A stretch of 64,000 nt of DNA from Chelativorans sp. (GCF_031180965.1 NZ_JAPSLH010000021.1:1-64000); one strand, 5' to 3'. Counted from the stretch's first letter, positions 34,776 to 42,680 are shown. The notes: generated by a model from the letters alone, not told the origin. Numbers and translations are program-made.

Positions 34776-35540
34776 TCATTGCGGCCTCGCACTGTCGGTT
34801 CGCGCCACGAAGAGGCCATCCGAACGCGGTGCAGGCGGCGTTGGATCGCGCACGGACTCCGGCGCAGATGGTGCAACGGGATCGCCGTCGGGCTGCGGCT
34901 GATCTGCACGCGGCCTGCTATCGACCTGCACGATGAAGAGCGGTGCGCGGGTCCAGGCGAGTGGATCGGCGGTCGCCACGGTGACGGGAGCAGCAAGGTC
35001 GACGCCGCCAATGATCGGCGCGAGAGCGGCGACATAGGCGCGCGTTTCGGCAGGCAATGGGCGACCGGTCGTGCGATATTCCTCGTAGCGGCCGGGACCG
35101 GCATTGTAGGCAGCGAGAAAGCCCGGCGAGCCGTACTGATCGTGCATCGCGCGCAGGTATGCTGCGCCCGCCATGATGTTGTCGCGCGGGTCGAAGGGAT
35201 CGCCGCCGAGACTGTGGCGAGCGCGCAGATCCGCCCAGGTTGCGGGCATGACCTGCATCAGCCCTATTGCGCCTTTGTGCGAGATCGCGCGCACATCACC
35301 GCGGCTTTCGACGCGCATGACGGCGCGAATCCACGCCTCCGGGATGCCGAACCGGCGCGCTGCCTCTGCGATATGGCCGGCATAGGGATCGCTGGGTGAA
35401 GTGCGCTGCACCGGCGTGTCCTGGGCTGCGGCCGAAACGGCAGGCGCAAGGGGGATGAGCAGGCCGGAAAGGAGAAGGATGGCTGTGCGCCGGACGGTGG
35501 GAAACCGTCCGGCGACAGCGCGATGGCGGTGGACTTGCAT
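34776..35540 (-). CDS. Lytic transglycosylase (VirB1/TrbN-like)
   Basis: A 254-residue exported peptidoglycan hydrolase that opens the wall for channel assembly. A signal peptide (ILLLSGLLIPLAPAVSAAA) is followed by a SLT domain with the catalytic Glu in RAVMRVESRGD, the GAIGLMQVMPATW motif and AAYNAGPGRYEEY. The tail of about 70 residues is Pro-rich and probably disordered. The DUF736 gene ends 3 bp upstream. Confidence 0.92.
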   Translation of the reverse strand: MQVHRHRAVAGRFPTVRRTAILLLSGLLIPLAPAVSAAAQDTPVQRTSPSDPYAGHIAEAARRFGIPEAWIRAVMRVESRGDVRAISHKGAIGLMQVMPATWADLRARHSLGGDPFDPRDNIMAGAAYLRAMHDQYGSPGFLAAYNAGPGRYEEYRTTGRPLPAETRAYVAALAPIIGGVDLAAPVTVATADPLAWTRAPLFIVQVDSRPRADQPQPDGDPVAPSAPESVRDPTPPAPRSDGLFVARTDSARPQ

Positions 35541-35543
35541 CGC

Positions 35544-35891
35544 TCAGTCCCGCTCGCCGCGCTTCGGCGGGCGGTTCCAGTGCAGACCCCAGGAGACCTT
35601 ATCGTCGGCCGACTGGAACAGGTTAGCGCGGATCGGCTGGCTGAAGGTCGGATCGTCGAGCTGCAACGAGACGTAGTCGCCGGCCTTCTCGCCGGTGCGT
35701 TTCCAGCCCGCGCCGATCTCGGCGCCGGGTTCGTTGTGCATGCTGTCGAAGACGTGGACGCGGAAATCCGGCGCATTCTCGGCGTCGGAGTGATCGGCAG
35801 GAATGATGATGATGTCTTGGTGCAGCAGGAGTGTTTCCAAGTGACCGACGAAGCCGCTGTCGTCGCAGGTGAACTGACCGATCAGGGACAT
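35544..35891 (-). CDS. DUF736 family protein
   Basis: A 115-residue protein with the family features IGQFTCDDSGFVGHLETLLL, AGWKRTGEKAGDYVSLQLDD and the C-terminal LHWNRPPKR. DUF736 proteins are a regular companion of ICE and plasmid transfer regions; function unknown. It lies between the peptidase and transglycosylase genes. Confidence 0.9.
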   Translation of the reverse strand: MSLIGQFTCDDSGFVGHLETLLLHQDIIIIPADHSDAENAPDFRVHVFDSMHNEPGAEIGAGWKRTGEKAGDYVSLQLDDPTFSQPIRANLFQSADDKVSWGLHWNRPPKRGERD

Positions 35892-35936
35892 GATTGCCTC
35901 CGTGAATTTGCGGTGAGATTGGGATTGGGCACGCCG

Positions 35937-36482
35937 TCACCGCGTCGACGCGCGCCAGACGAAGCGGCCGTCGCCGTCCTCGTCGGTGTAGAGAGGGATG
36001 GCCCGGCCGATCACGGCGGAGGCGGGAAGCGGGCCGAAGTAGCGGCCGTCGAGGCTGTCGCGCACTTCCCAGTTCATGAGGAACAGTTCGCCCTCGGCGA
36101 CGACGCGGCAGCCCTGCCAGACGGGCAGCGGATTGCCGCGACGATCGCGATCGAGCGCCTCGCCCATCGGCACGGTGTCGACGGTAATCGCGAGGCCCGT
36201 CCTGCAAACCCGCTGGCCAGGGAGCGCCACGACGCGCTTCATCAGCGGTACACCGCGCGGCAGATAACCGCCCTCGGCGAGGAAGCTCGAAAGCGGTTCG
36301 GGCGCGCGTACAGCGACCAGATCAGCGGCTTCCGGGGACGGGTCTGGCTCGATGGTATAGAGGCCGATCGGCGTGCTGGCCGACGCGTTCCAGACCAGCT
36401 TCGGCGCGAAGGAAACGAGCGACAGGATACCGAGTAACGACACTGCCGCCGTCGTGGTGATGGCGTAGGCAAGCCGGGTCAT
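35937..36482 (-). CDS. traF: S26-family conjugation signal peptidase (TraF-like)
   Basis: A 181-residue membrane-anchored serine peptidase. After one N-terminal helix, the catalytic serine is in NASASTPIGLY and the lysine base in PLMKRVVALPGQ, the signal peptidase I dyad. In RP4, TraF processes and cyclises the TrbC pilin, and the same role with trbC at 27895 is likely. It overlaps the DUF2840 gene by 4 bp. Confidence 0.9.
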   Translation of the reverse strand: MTRLAYAITTTAAVSLLGILSLVSFAPKLVWNASASTPIGLYTIEPDPSPEAADLVAVRAPEPLSSFLAEGGYLPRGVPLMKRVVALPGQRVCRTGLAITVDTVPMGEALDRDRRGNPLPVWQGCRVVAEGELFLMNWEVRDSLDGRYFGPLPASAVIGRAIPLYTDEDGDGRFVWRASTR

Positions 36483-36997
36483 GCGCCGATCTCCCGGCGC
36501 AGAAGGAAGGCGCGATGGCGCTGCATTGAGTAGGCGCGCGGCGTCTCGCCGGCGGCAAGGCGGTTATGTACGTGCCGCCAGTGATCGGGCGAGACCTCGG
36601 CGGAATCGATGCCGATCGCCTCGATCGCGTCGATGAGCTGGAGCATGCGCTTCACCGTCGGCCAAGCATCGACGCGCAGCAGGATGTCGCCGCCGGGCGT
36701 CACGGTCGGGATCGTCTGGCAGACTTCGCCGGCACCGACCGCGCGGAGTATGTCGAGCCGCGAGAGCACGGTGCCGTGCTCGTTCGCGGCCCAGCGTACG
36801 AGTGCGAAGACCGAGCCGGGAGGAAAGAAGAGGATGCGACGGCGGCGGTCTAGGACCTTTTCGCGCACCTCGCGGCCGAAGCGGATCCAGTGCTCGACTT
36901 GCTTCTCGATCCAGACGAGCTCGACCTGGGTGAGATCGTCGAGCGTCAAACCGGCGGCGCGGCCGGCGCGCGTGGATGCGGCGGCAAGGCCGGTCAT
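36479..36997 (-). CDS. DUF2840 domain protein
   Basis: A 172-residue cytoplasmic protein matching DUF2840, with WIRFGREVREKVLDRRRR and FFPPGSVFALVRWAANEHGT. It is found next to traF in Tn4371-like and rhizobial ICEs; function unknown. ATG 36997 gives a 4 bp ATGA overlap with the upstream RHH gene, which supports this start over longer frames. Confidence 0.85.
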   Translation of the reverse strand: MTGLAAASTRAGRAAGLTLDDLTQVELVWIEKQVEHWIRFGREVREKVLDRRRRILFFPPGSVFALVRWAANEHGTVLSRLDILRAVGAGEVCQTIPTVTPGGDILLRVDAWPTVKRMLQLIDAIEAIGIDSAEVSPDHWRHVHNRLAAGETPRAYSMQRHRAFLLRREIGA

Positions 36998-37248
36998 TGG
37001 GCGTCTCCTTGGGCTGGTGGGAATTCGCGCTCGAACAGCGCGCGCAGCATGTCGGCGACCGTCTGGCCCCGCTGAAAGGCCGCGATCTTGATCCGGCCGC
37101 GCATGTCGGCGGTGACATCGATGGTCAGCCTGGCCGAGAACTCGTGGGCGGCCTGAGGTGGCTGCGTCTGGCGATCGGGCGCCTTGATCCAGCTCTCGGC
37201 ATCGCCGGGACGAGATGCGAAGCCGCGCTTGGGGGATCGTTCGCTCAT
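36994..37248 (-). CDS. Small ribbon-helix-helix protein (ParB-like partner of ParA)
   Basis: An 84-residue protein. The C-terminal half (FSARLTIDVTADMRGRIK, then AAFQRGQTVADMLRALFERE) has the beta-helix-helix pattern of RHH proteins such as small centromere-binding partners. It overlaps parA by 4 bp (37245-37248), as a partner protein normally does. ATG 37248 is chosen on that overlap. Confidence 0.75.
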   Translation of the reverse strand: MSERSPKRGFASRPGDAESWIKAPDRQTQPPQAAHEFSARLTIDVTADMRGRIKIAAFQRGQTVADMLRALFEREFPPAQGDAQ

Positions 37249-37883
37249 GCGCCGATCCTCGCGACTTCGGCCGCGAGCGCGGCGATCTCCCGCGCGCCAG
37301 GGCAATCCTCGTCCTGCTCGGCAGCGATCCGTCCGGTCTGCACGACATCGGCGAAGACGATGCGCTGACCGATGGTGGTCGCGAGCAATGGCGGATCGTG
37401 ATCGGCGAGCGTCTCGGCGGTTTCGCGCGCCAGCACAGTGCGGGCCGCGCATCGGTTCAGCACGAAACGAGCGGCAAGCTGCGGGCGATAGATGCGCGCT
37501 TCACCGAGCAGCGCCAGCATCTCGGCCGACGCCCAGCCATCGAGGGGCGACGGCTGCACCGGGATCAGCACGAGATCGGCGGCGAGCAGCGCCGAGCGCA
37601 TGAGACCGGCGACGCGTGGCGGCCCATCGATAACGACATGGTCCGCATCACGGGCCAGCTCGGGCGCCTCGCGATGCAGGGTGTCGCGGGCAAGTCCGAC
37701 GACACCGAACAGCCGCTCCAATCCCTCTCGGCTACGCTGCTGCGACCAGTCCAGAGCCGAGCCTTGGGGGTCGGCGTCGATCAGGGTGACGCGCTGCCCA
37801 TGCCGAGCCCATTCGCCGGCGAGATGCAGCGCCAGCGTCGTCTTGCCGACGCCACCCTTCTGGTTGAGGAGCGCGACGATCAT
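37245..37883 (-). CDS. parA: ParA family partition ATPase
   Basis: A 212-residue Walker-type partition ATPase. The deviant Walker A KGGVGKTT is at the N-terminus (MIVALLNQKGGVGKTTLALH), with DADPQGSALDW and VVIDGPPR as the A' and B motifs. The small size fits type Ib ParA proteins that pair with RHH partners, consistent with the downstream gene. It probably stabilises the excised circular form. Confidence 0.92.
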   Translation of the reverse strand: MIVALLNQKGGVGKTTLALHLAGEWARHGQRVTLIDADPQGSALDWSQQRSREGLERLFGVVGLARDTLHREAPELARDADHVVIDGPPRVAGLMRSALLAADLVLIPVQPSPLDGWASAEMLALLGEARIYRPQLAARFVLNRCAARTVLARETAETLADHDPPLLATTIGQRIVFADVVQTGRIAAEQDEDCPGAREIAALAAEVARIGA

Positions 37884-37944
37884 GACGGGCTCCCGGCGAT
37901 CGGGGACTCGTCCACATGGCGCGAAAAAGCGGCTTCCGTTAGAA

Positions 37945-37961
37945 AGATTCCGAAGGAATCT
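37945..37961. promoter_or_regulatory. Palindrome upstream of parA, candidate operator or centromere
   Basis: Perfect inverted repeat AGATTCC-GAA-GGAATCT, 62 bp upstream of the parA start. RHH/ParA systems often autoregulate through such sites. It could equally be an operator for another element regulator. Confidence 0.45.
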
Positions 37962-38019
37962 AGGTTAGATAAGTTACGGGGCTCGCAAGCTGCTGATTCA
38001 GCGCGAGGAATCGGCGATT

Positions 38020-38087
38020 CCGGTCCCCGATAGCACGAGAGTCCGGTCCCCGATGGCACGATAGTGCCGGTCCCTGATAGCACGAGA
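38020..38087. repeat. Three iterons (candidate replication origin)
   Basis: Three direct repeats of a 21 bp unit CCGGTCCCYGATRGCACGAKA starting at 38020, 38043 and 38067 (period 23-24 bp, about two helical turns). They sit immediately downstream of repA. A DnaA-box-like TTATCCCCA (one mismatch to TTATCCACA) is at 38099-38107 inside the last repA codons. The arrangement resembles iteron origins bound by RepA-type initiators. Confidence 0.7.
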
Positions 38088-38091
38088 CTAT

Positions 38092-38979
38092 TCACAGCTT
38101 ATCCCCAGGGCGAGTTGTCGAGCGACAACGGCGGCGCGGGATGCCGAGCGCGTCGGGATCGGTGGGTGCGAAGGACAGGATTTCTGGACCGCCGAGGCAT
38201 TGCTCGATGGTCAGCCGGTAGCCCGGCAGCGGCTGGCGGCGGACGATTTCGCGCAGGTCGTAGGCGAAGTGCTTGAGTGGCGAGAGGCTGCCGGACTTCG
38301 CGTGGAGATGCGGGAAATCGAAGCTCCAGCCGAACTCTTGGCGGCCGCCGTGCTTGCGCACGAGACGGTAAAGCCAGCGCTCCAGACCGCCCGTGAGACC
38401 GAAATAGTTTCGGTCAATTGTGAGCACGAGCGCCTTGTCCAGCACGGCGCCATAGAACCAGTCTGGTAGGATCAGCTCGAGGCCGAGCGGACGGCCGCGG
38501 TGATCGGCACGCTCCTTCCACTCGTTGATCCAGGAGAAGCGGTGCATCCGCCGCTCAGTCGGTTGGCGGATGGACGTCGCGACCGTGGTCGACTGGAGCC
38601 GGTCGAGCGCGGCCTTCAGGCGGTCGTAGTCGCGAAGCGACACGCCGCGGCCGATGAAGTTCAGAATCTCATAGGGTGTGGTCGCCATCAGGCGCGAGGG
38701 GCGTAAGCCGACATCGCGCGCTTCGACGATCTGCGAGGCGGCCCAGATCAGGACGTCGGCGTCCCAGATCGTGGCCATGCCATGCTCAGGGACGGCCTCC
38801 ACGCGGATCTTTACCGAGCCGGCCTTGAAGTCGATCGGCGCCAGCCGTTTCGACTTGGCGAGCGAGAAGAAGGGATAGGCCATGAGGTCCTGCGCATCGC
38901 GAGGCGCGAGATCGCCCGGTAGCGCCCGGAACAGATCGAGCTGTGCGCGTTCATCGTGATGCGTGTGGCGGGACAACAC
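38092..38979 (-). CDS. repA: Replication initiator protein A
   Basis: A 295-residue protein of the RPA (replication initiator A) family found on broad-host-range plasmids and Tn4371-like ICEs. Recognisable segments are DLMAYPFFSLAKSKR near the N-terminus, ATIWDADVLIWAASQI, and GGLERWLYRLVRKHGG. Length is normal. The adjacent iterons make a functional replicon plausible, allowing the excised circle to replicate. Confidence 0.9.
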   Translation of the reverse strand: MLSRHTHHDERAQLDLFRALPGDLAPRDAQDLMAYPFFSLAKSKRLAPIDFKAGSVKIRVEAVPEHGMATIWDADVLIWAASQIVEARDVGLRPSRLMATTPYEILNFIGRGVSLRDYDRLKAALDRLQSTTVATSIRQPTERRMHRFSWINEWKERADHRGRPLGLELILPDWFYGAVLDKALVLTIDRNYFGLTGGLERWLYRLVRKHGGRQEFGWSFDFPHLHAKSGSLSPLKHFAYDLREIVRRQPLPGYRLTIEQCLGGPEILSFAPTDPDALGIPRRRCRSTTRPGDKL

Positions 38980-38990
38980 GGCCGGACACC

Positions 38991-39278
38991 TCAGCGCGCG
39001 AAGCGGCCGCCGGCGGTGGCGTAGGACGCGGCGGCCTGGCGTTTGGCTGGGAGAACGGTGCCGCCGCGCGGATCGGAGGTTGAAGTAACGAGACCTCGGT
39101 CCGCCCAGCCCTGCAGGTCCTCGACGGAATAGACGACGCGGCCACCGAGCTTGCGATATGTCGGACCGGTTCCGTAGGTGCGGTGTTTCTCAAGAGTGCG
39201 CTCGGACAGGCCGAGGAAGCGTGCCGCTTCCTGGGTCCTCAGATAGCGCGGCGGTATATTGGCGGCTTTTTCGGCCAT
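38991..39278 (-). CDS. AlpA/MerR-like helix-turn-helix protein
   Basis: A 95-residue protein with an excisionase-type HTH (RYLRTQEAARFLGLSERTLE) and KLGGRVVYSVEDLQGWAD, the typical wing. The Arg/Ala-rich tail is not conserved. It precedes repA by 11 bp and may control repA/par expression. It is one of two such proteins in the element; either could be the recombination directionality factor. Confidence 0.85.
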   Translation of the reverse strand: MAEKAANIPPRYLRTQEAARFLGLSERTLEKHRTYGTGPTYRKLGGRVVYSVEDLQGWADRGLVTSTSDPRGGTVLPAKRQAAASYATAGGRFAR

Positions 39279-39404
39279 GATCGAACCTCCGTGGTCTCGC
39301 GGGTGGCCGCTGCGAACAAGCGGCGGGTTGCGAACACGGTGGCGTGGCGACGGCGCTTCCGGCAGGAACGAAGTTAGGAAGTTATTTTCGACACCGAGCG
39401 CAGC

Positions 39405-40157
39405 TCAGCGGGAGCGGCGCGGACGGCGTAGCAGCGTTCGGTAGCCGCCGCGCACGTAAGACATTCCGTCGCGCGCAAGGCGGGCGATCGACACCCGAAC
39501 TGGGTTTTCGTCCCACGTCGCGGCATCATGTCTGAGTTTGGGAAAGATCTGTTCGGCAATCTTGCGATAGCTCGCGCCGGCTACGCGAGCGTCGAAGACG
39601 CGAAGCATCAGGCGTGCCCGGTGACGGCGCTGCGGTGTGAGGCGTGCAGGATCCTGGATCAACTCGCCGCCCTTAGGTTGAACAAGGCGAACGATAGAAT
39701 CAATGAGAGCCCGTGGGGTGAAATACTGACCGGCTCCAGATCGCGCATCCTGGGAATTCTTTGCGATCAGACCTTCATAGATGTCGCCCATCATGTCGGT
39801 GGAGATGGATCGCCAGTCGAGTCTATCTATACCGTCAATGACGGCTCGCAGATTTTCACTGTGTGAAAACACGGTGGTCGGAAACGCATAAATTTTCCGA
39901 ACACGATCGTCTTCTGCGTGACCGCCGAGGAATGTCAGAACATCTCGATAGTGGGTGAGGAGGTCGCCACCGGTGTAACCGACAATATCGTCCCAGCGAT
40001 AGCCGGCCGGTATGAGTTCTTCGGTTTTGTTTTCCGCAGCAATCTTAAGGAACAAAAGGTAAGTTAGCTCAGATATGTACTCATGGTAACTGACGCCATC
40101 GCCCCTGAGAACGTGACACAAGTTCCAAATCTTTTGAACGATGTTGTCGTATAGCAA
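39405..40157 (-). pseudogene. Truncated HsdM fused in frame to a DUF2285 domain
   Basis: A 250-residue chimera. Residues 1-171 are the N-terminus of a type I restriction-modification methylase subunit (LYDNIVQKIWNLCHVLR, GQYFTPRALIDSIVRLVQPK) and stop at IQDPA, exactly where motif I would continue CGTGGF. Residues 172-250 are the DUF2285 domain usually found as the C-terminal part of ICE proteins (LTPQRRHRARLMLRVFDARV, VRGGYRTLLRRPRR). The junction is at about 39644. No hsdS, hsdR or rest of hsdM is present, so the methylase cannot work. The start codon appears to be TTG. Confidence 0.82.
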
Positions 40158-40193
40158 ATGCGTGGCCCCCAGGTCTTATCGATGTATTGCTGA

Positions 40194-40562
40194 CTAGGCA
40201 GGCCTTCTGCGCCGCGCCGAGGTGTGGCTTCCTGCATCCCGATCAGCTGCCAGGTCACCAAGGTTGTGAAGCCGGAGCAGCGGCCGGGCCGGCAACTTCA
40301 CGGTAAGCTCAAGCTTTCCACCAATCGCTTCGACGTAGCTCCGTAGCGTCGACAAATACATGTCGGCTTGGCCTTCGATCTTCGAGACCGAAGGTTGTTT
40401 GATGTTGAGGGCGGTCGCGATGTCAGCCTGAGCCTTGCCCGCGATCTGGCGCAATTCCCGGAGACCTTCCACTTCCTGCTTCAGCTCTTGGTACCGCGCT
40501 TCGACCGCCGCCTGCTCATCCGCAGGGAGCGAAGCGATGATATCGGTCAAGTTCCGGCCCAT
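40194..40562 (-). CDS. HigA-like XRE antitoxin
   Basis: A 122-residue protein with an XRE HTH (ELRQIAGKAQADIATALNIK, then QPSVSKIEGQADM) followed by the family's LRSYVEAIGGKLELTVKLP segment. It lies 1 bp downstream of the toxin gene, the HigBA order (toxin first). The last 25 residues (Arg-rich) look atypical. It would bind and neutralise the HigB-like toxin and repress the operon. Confidence 0.88.
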   Translation of the reverse strand: MGRNLTDIIASLPADEQAAVEARYQELKQEVEGLRELRQIAGKAQADIATALNIKQPSVSKIEGQADMYLSTLRSYVEAIGGKLELTVKLPARPLLRLHNLGDLAADRDAGSHTSARRRRPA

Positions 40563-40563
40563 C

Positions 40564-40929
40564 TCACATTCCCTTCTTCGCGGCTTTCAGGTTTTCCAGA
40601 TGCACGGAGAACCGCAAATCCGCTTTTGCGATAAGCTGCTTGTAGAAGCGCTTCTGGCTGCCACCAGATTTATCGCCCGCCACCAGCAGGATTGCCTTCC
40701 TCTCTGGGTCGAAGGCGAAGGCCGCACGCCATTCGCCACCGGACGCCCCGAAACGCATTTCCTTCATATTGCAGTGCTTCGACCCTTTGAGCGTATCGAC
40801 ATGCGGGCGACCAAGCTGCGGGCCGTAGTCGGCAAGCAGCTTGGCGACAGCCAGCAGTTCGGTCTGCACCTCTCGCTCGAAGGCCAGAAACTCCGCCTCG
40901 AAGGCATCGTCCAGTCTGACTTCCCACAT
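40564..40929 (-). CDS. HigB/RelE-family toxin
   Basis: A 121-residue type II toxin, a ribosome-dependent mRNA nuclease by family. The conserved GRPHVDTLKGSKHCNMKEMR and WRAAFAFDPERKAILLVAGDKSG (read in two parts) segments are visible. It is followed by its XRE antitoxin. Probable role is maintenance of the element. Confidence 0.88.
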   Translation of the reverse strand: MWEVRLDDAFEAEFLAFEREVQTELLAVAKLLADYGPQLGRPHVDTLKGSKHCNMKEMRFGASGGEWRAAFAFDPERKAILLVAGDKSGGSQKRFYKQLIAKADLRFSVHLENLKAAKKGM

Positions 40930-40947
40930 AGCGATATAGCCTGTGAG

Positions 40948-41250
40948 CTATGTTCGGTCAATAGGAAGGCGGCGTGGGACAGCCGGCGAAGCCGTGGTCA
41001 CGCGACGGCAACTTTCGGCCCAGGCGTCGAGATCATCGACCGCGTAGCGGACCCATTTTCCAAATTTATGGAAAACCGGTCCGCCCCCCAGCGAGCGGTA
41101 ACATTCCAGCGTATGCGCCTCGAGCGCGAGGTAGCGGGCGGCCGCATCGGTATCGACGAAGCGGATCGGCCCCGCGTCGTCGACGAACCTGGCCCGACGC
41201 AGAATTTCGGGCGTTGGCCAACGGCGCTGCGGGTTGGCGTCCTTATGCAT
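40948..41250 (-). CDS. AlpA-like helix-turn-helix protein, candidate excisionase
   Basis: A 100-residue protein with an HTH_17-like core (FVDTDAAARYLALEAHTLEC, YRSLGGGPVFHKFGKWVRYA). It starts inside the 3' region of the integrase reading frame. A small HTH protein directly after int is the usual place for a recombination directionality factor. The ATG at 41248-41250 overlaps a TAA in a third frame that could be the original integrase stop. Confidence 0.8.
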   Translation of the reverse strand: MHKDANPQRRWPTPEILRRARFVDDAGPIRFVDTDAAARYLALEAHTLECYRSLGGGPVFHKFGKWVRYAVDDLDAWAESCRRVTTASPAVPRRLPIDRT

Positions 41251-42635
41251 GGCTCGCCTCCTTTCGCTCGTCGCGCTTGGAGCCGGGAGGTACGGCGCGG
41301 TTCTCGCCCGAGTTTGGTGCGGGAGGCATATTGGCCGTCCTCGTAGCCGAGGGGCTTGCCGGCCGCTGTCAGCACTGGCTCGATCACCTCGACGTCTGGC
41401 GCCACCGGAGGCACGTCCACGACCGGCGCCGGCGTGGAGATCGGAGCCGGGCTCGCTGGCTGACCACCGAGCAACGCCTGCCGCCGCTGGTTCACCGCCT
41501 CCGCCGCAGCGCGCACCGGGTCGTCCTCGGTGTGCACGTACTTCATGAACATGGTCACCGTCTTGTGGGCCGTGAGCGCCATGCCGACCTTCACCGGCAC
41601 GCCGGAGTTGGCGATGTCGGTTGCCGAGCGGTGTCGGATGCCATGCGTTCCGATATGCGGGAGCCCGGCGCGCTCAAGAATGCGCCGCCAGCCCTGGTAA
41701 TAGGTGTGCTTCGACATCGGCAGGTTGGGATCGAAGACCGATGGGCAGACGAACGGCGATTCCTCAAGGCGCGGCGCGGTCTCGAACAGCCGTTGCGCTT
41801 CGGCGCTCATGGGCTTGGACATGCCGCCGGTCTTGCTGTCGGGCCAGACCACCCGGCTATTGTCGTAATCGATCCACGACCATTCGAGTTGGAGGATCTC
41901 CGACATTCGCGCAGCGAATTCGAACTGGAGCCGGATTGCGAGGAGAATGAAGGGATGCTCAAGACCCTCCGCCTCGGCGCGCGCGAGGTAGGCGAAGAGC
42001 TTCTTCATTTCGCTGTCGGTGATGAGCCGGGTCTTTCCCCGTTCCGGGAACTTCGGGACGTGGCGGCACGGGTTCGACCCGTCCGGGCGCATGCCCCAGA
42101 CCTCGGCCATGTTGAACATCTTCCGCACGGCCGCGAGAACGCGGTTCGCGTTGGTCGGCTTCTTCGACATCTTCTTCATCAGGTTCGAGATGTCGGCGCG
42201 CGTGACGTCAGGCACCTTCAGTTGGCCGAGCACCGGGATGATGTAGCGCTTGCCGTAGCCGCGGTTCGATTCGACGGTGGACGGCTTGTTACGGGTCTCC
42301 GAGTAGTCGGTGATGAAGCGGTCGAAGAGTTCCTTGACCGTGGGCGCCTGGCGGGCGGTCGCTCGTTCGGCGCTTGGATCGACGCCGCGGCGGACCTCGG
42401 CCAGCCAATCCTGGGCGATCCCCCGAGCCTGCTCGACAGTGATCTCACCGTAGCGGCCGATAGCGGGCTTTCGGCGCTGCCCGTTGTGAGCGACATAGGC
42501 CACCATGAAGATCTTGCGGCCAGCCGGCGTGACCTTGACAAGGAACCCGGGTATCGTCGTATCGCGGAGTTCGTAATCGCGCTCCTGGGCGGTTGCGGCG
42601 TCGACGGCGGTCTTTGTGAGTTTGATTTTGGGCAT
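40998..42635 (-). CDS. Tyrosine recombinase (site-specific integrase)
   Basis: A 545-codon frame encoding a P4/CP4-57-type phage integrase. The DUF4102-like arm-binding domain (residues 1-90), core-binding domain (100-190) and catalytic domain follow. Catalytic residues are Arg243 (AARMSEI), His331-x-x-Arg334 (HGIRHRS), His357 and Tyr366 (MFMKYVH). The gene is adjacent to attR. The frame continues about 80 codons into the downstream HTH gene, whereas another frame would end at 41243; a late frameshift is possible. Catalytic residues are all upstream of that point. Confidence 0.88.
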   Translation of the reverse strand: MPKIKLTKTAVDAATAQERDYELRDTTIPGFLVKVTPAGRKIFMVAYVAHNGQRRKPAIGRYGEITVEQARGIAQDWLAEVRRGVDPSAERATARQAPTVKELFDRFITDYSETRNKPSTVESNRGYGKRYIIPVLGQLKVPDVTRADISNLMKKMSKKPTNANRVLAAVRKMFNMAEVWGMRPDGSNPCRHVPKFPERGKTRLITDSEMKKLFAYLARAEAEGLEHPFILLAIRLQFEFAARMSEILQLEWSWIDYDNSRVVWPDSKTGGMSKPMSAEAQRLFETAPRLEESPFVCPSVFDPNLPMSKHTYYQGWRRILERAGLPHIGTHGIRHRSATDIANSGVPVKVGMALTAHKTVTMFMKYVHTEDDPVRAAAEAVNQRRQALLGGQPASPAPISTPAPVVDVPPVAPDVEVIEPVLTAAGKPLGYEDGQYASRTKLGREPRRTSRLQARRAKGGEPCIRTPTRSAVGQRPKFCVGPGSSTTRGRSASSIPMRPPATSRSRRIRWNVTARWGADRFSINLENGSATRSMISTPGPKVAVA

Positions 42636-42662
42636 TCCTAACCTCCGTTGAGGTCGGATTTC

Positions 42663-42680
42663 AGGTGCAACATAGGTGCA
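42663..42680 (+). repeat. Candidate integrase arm-site repeat, right
   Basis: Two AGGTGCA heptamers (42663-42669, 42674-42680), matching 8206-8223 at 16 of 18 positions in the same orientation, 133 bp inside the right crossover core and just upstream of the integrase start. Confidence 0.6.

Noticed and set aside
36479-37348. Long leftward frame spanning the DUF2840, RHH and parA region
   Set aside because: Only the last 172 codons match DUF2840; the upstream part overlaps the RHH and parA genes in another frame, and an ATGA overlap supports the short start.
39528-39866. 112-codon rightward frame opposite the HsdM-DUF2285 chimera
   Set aside because: Antisense to a frame with two recognisable domains and has no features of its own.
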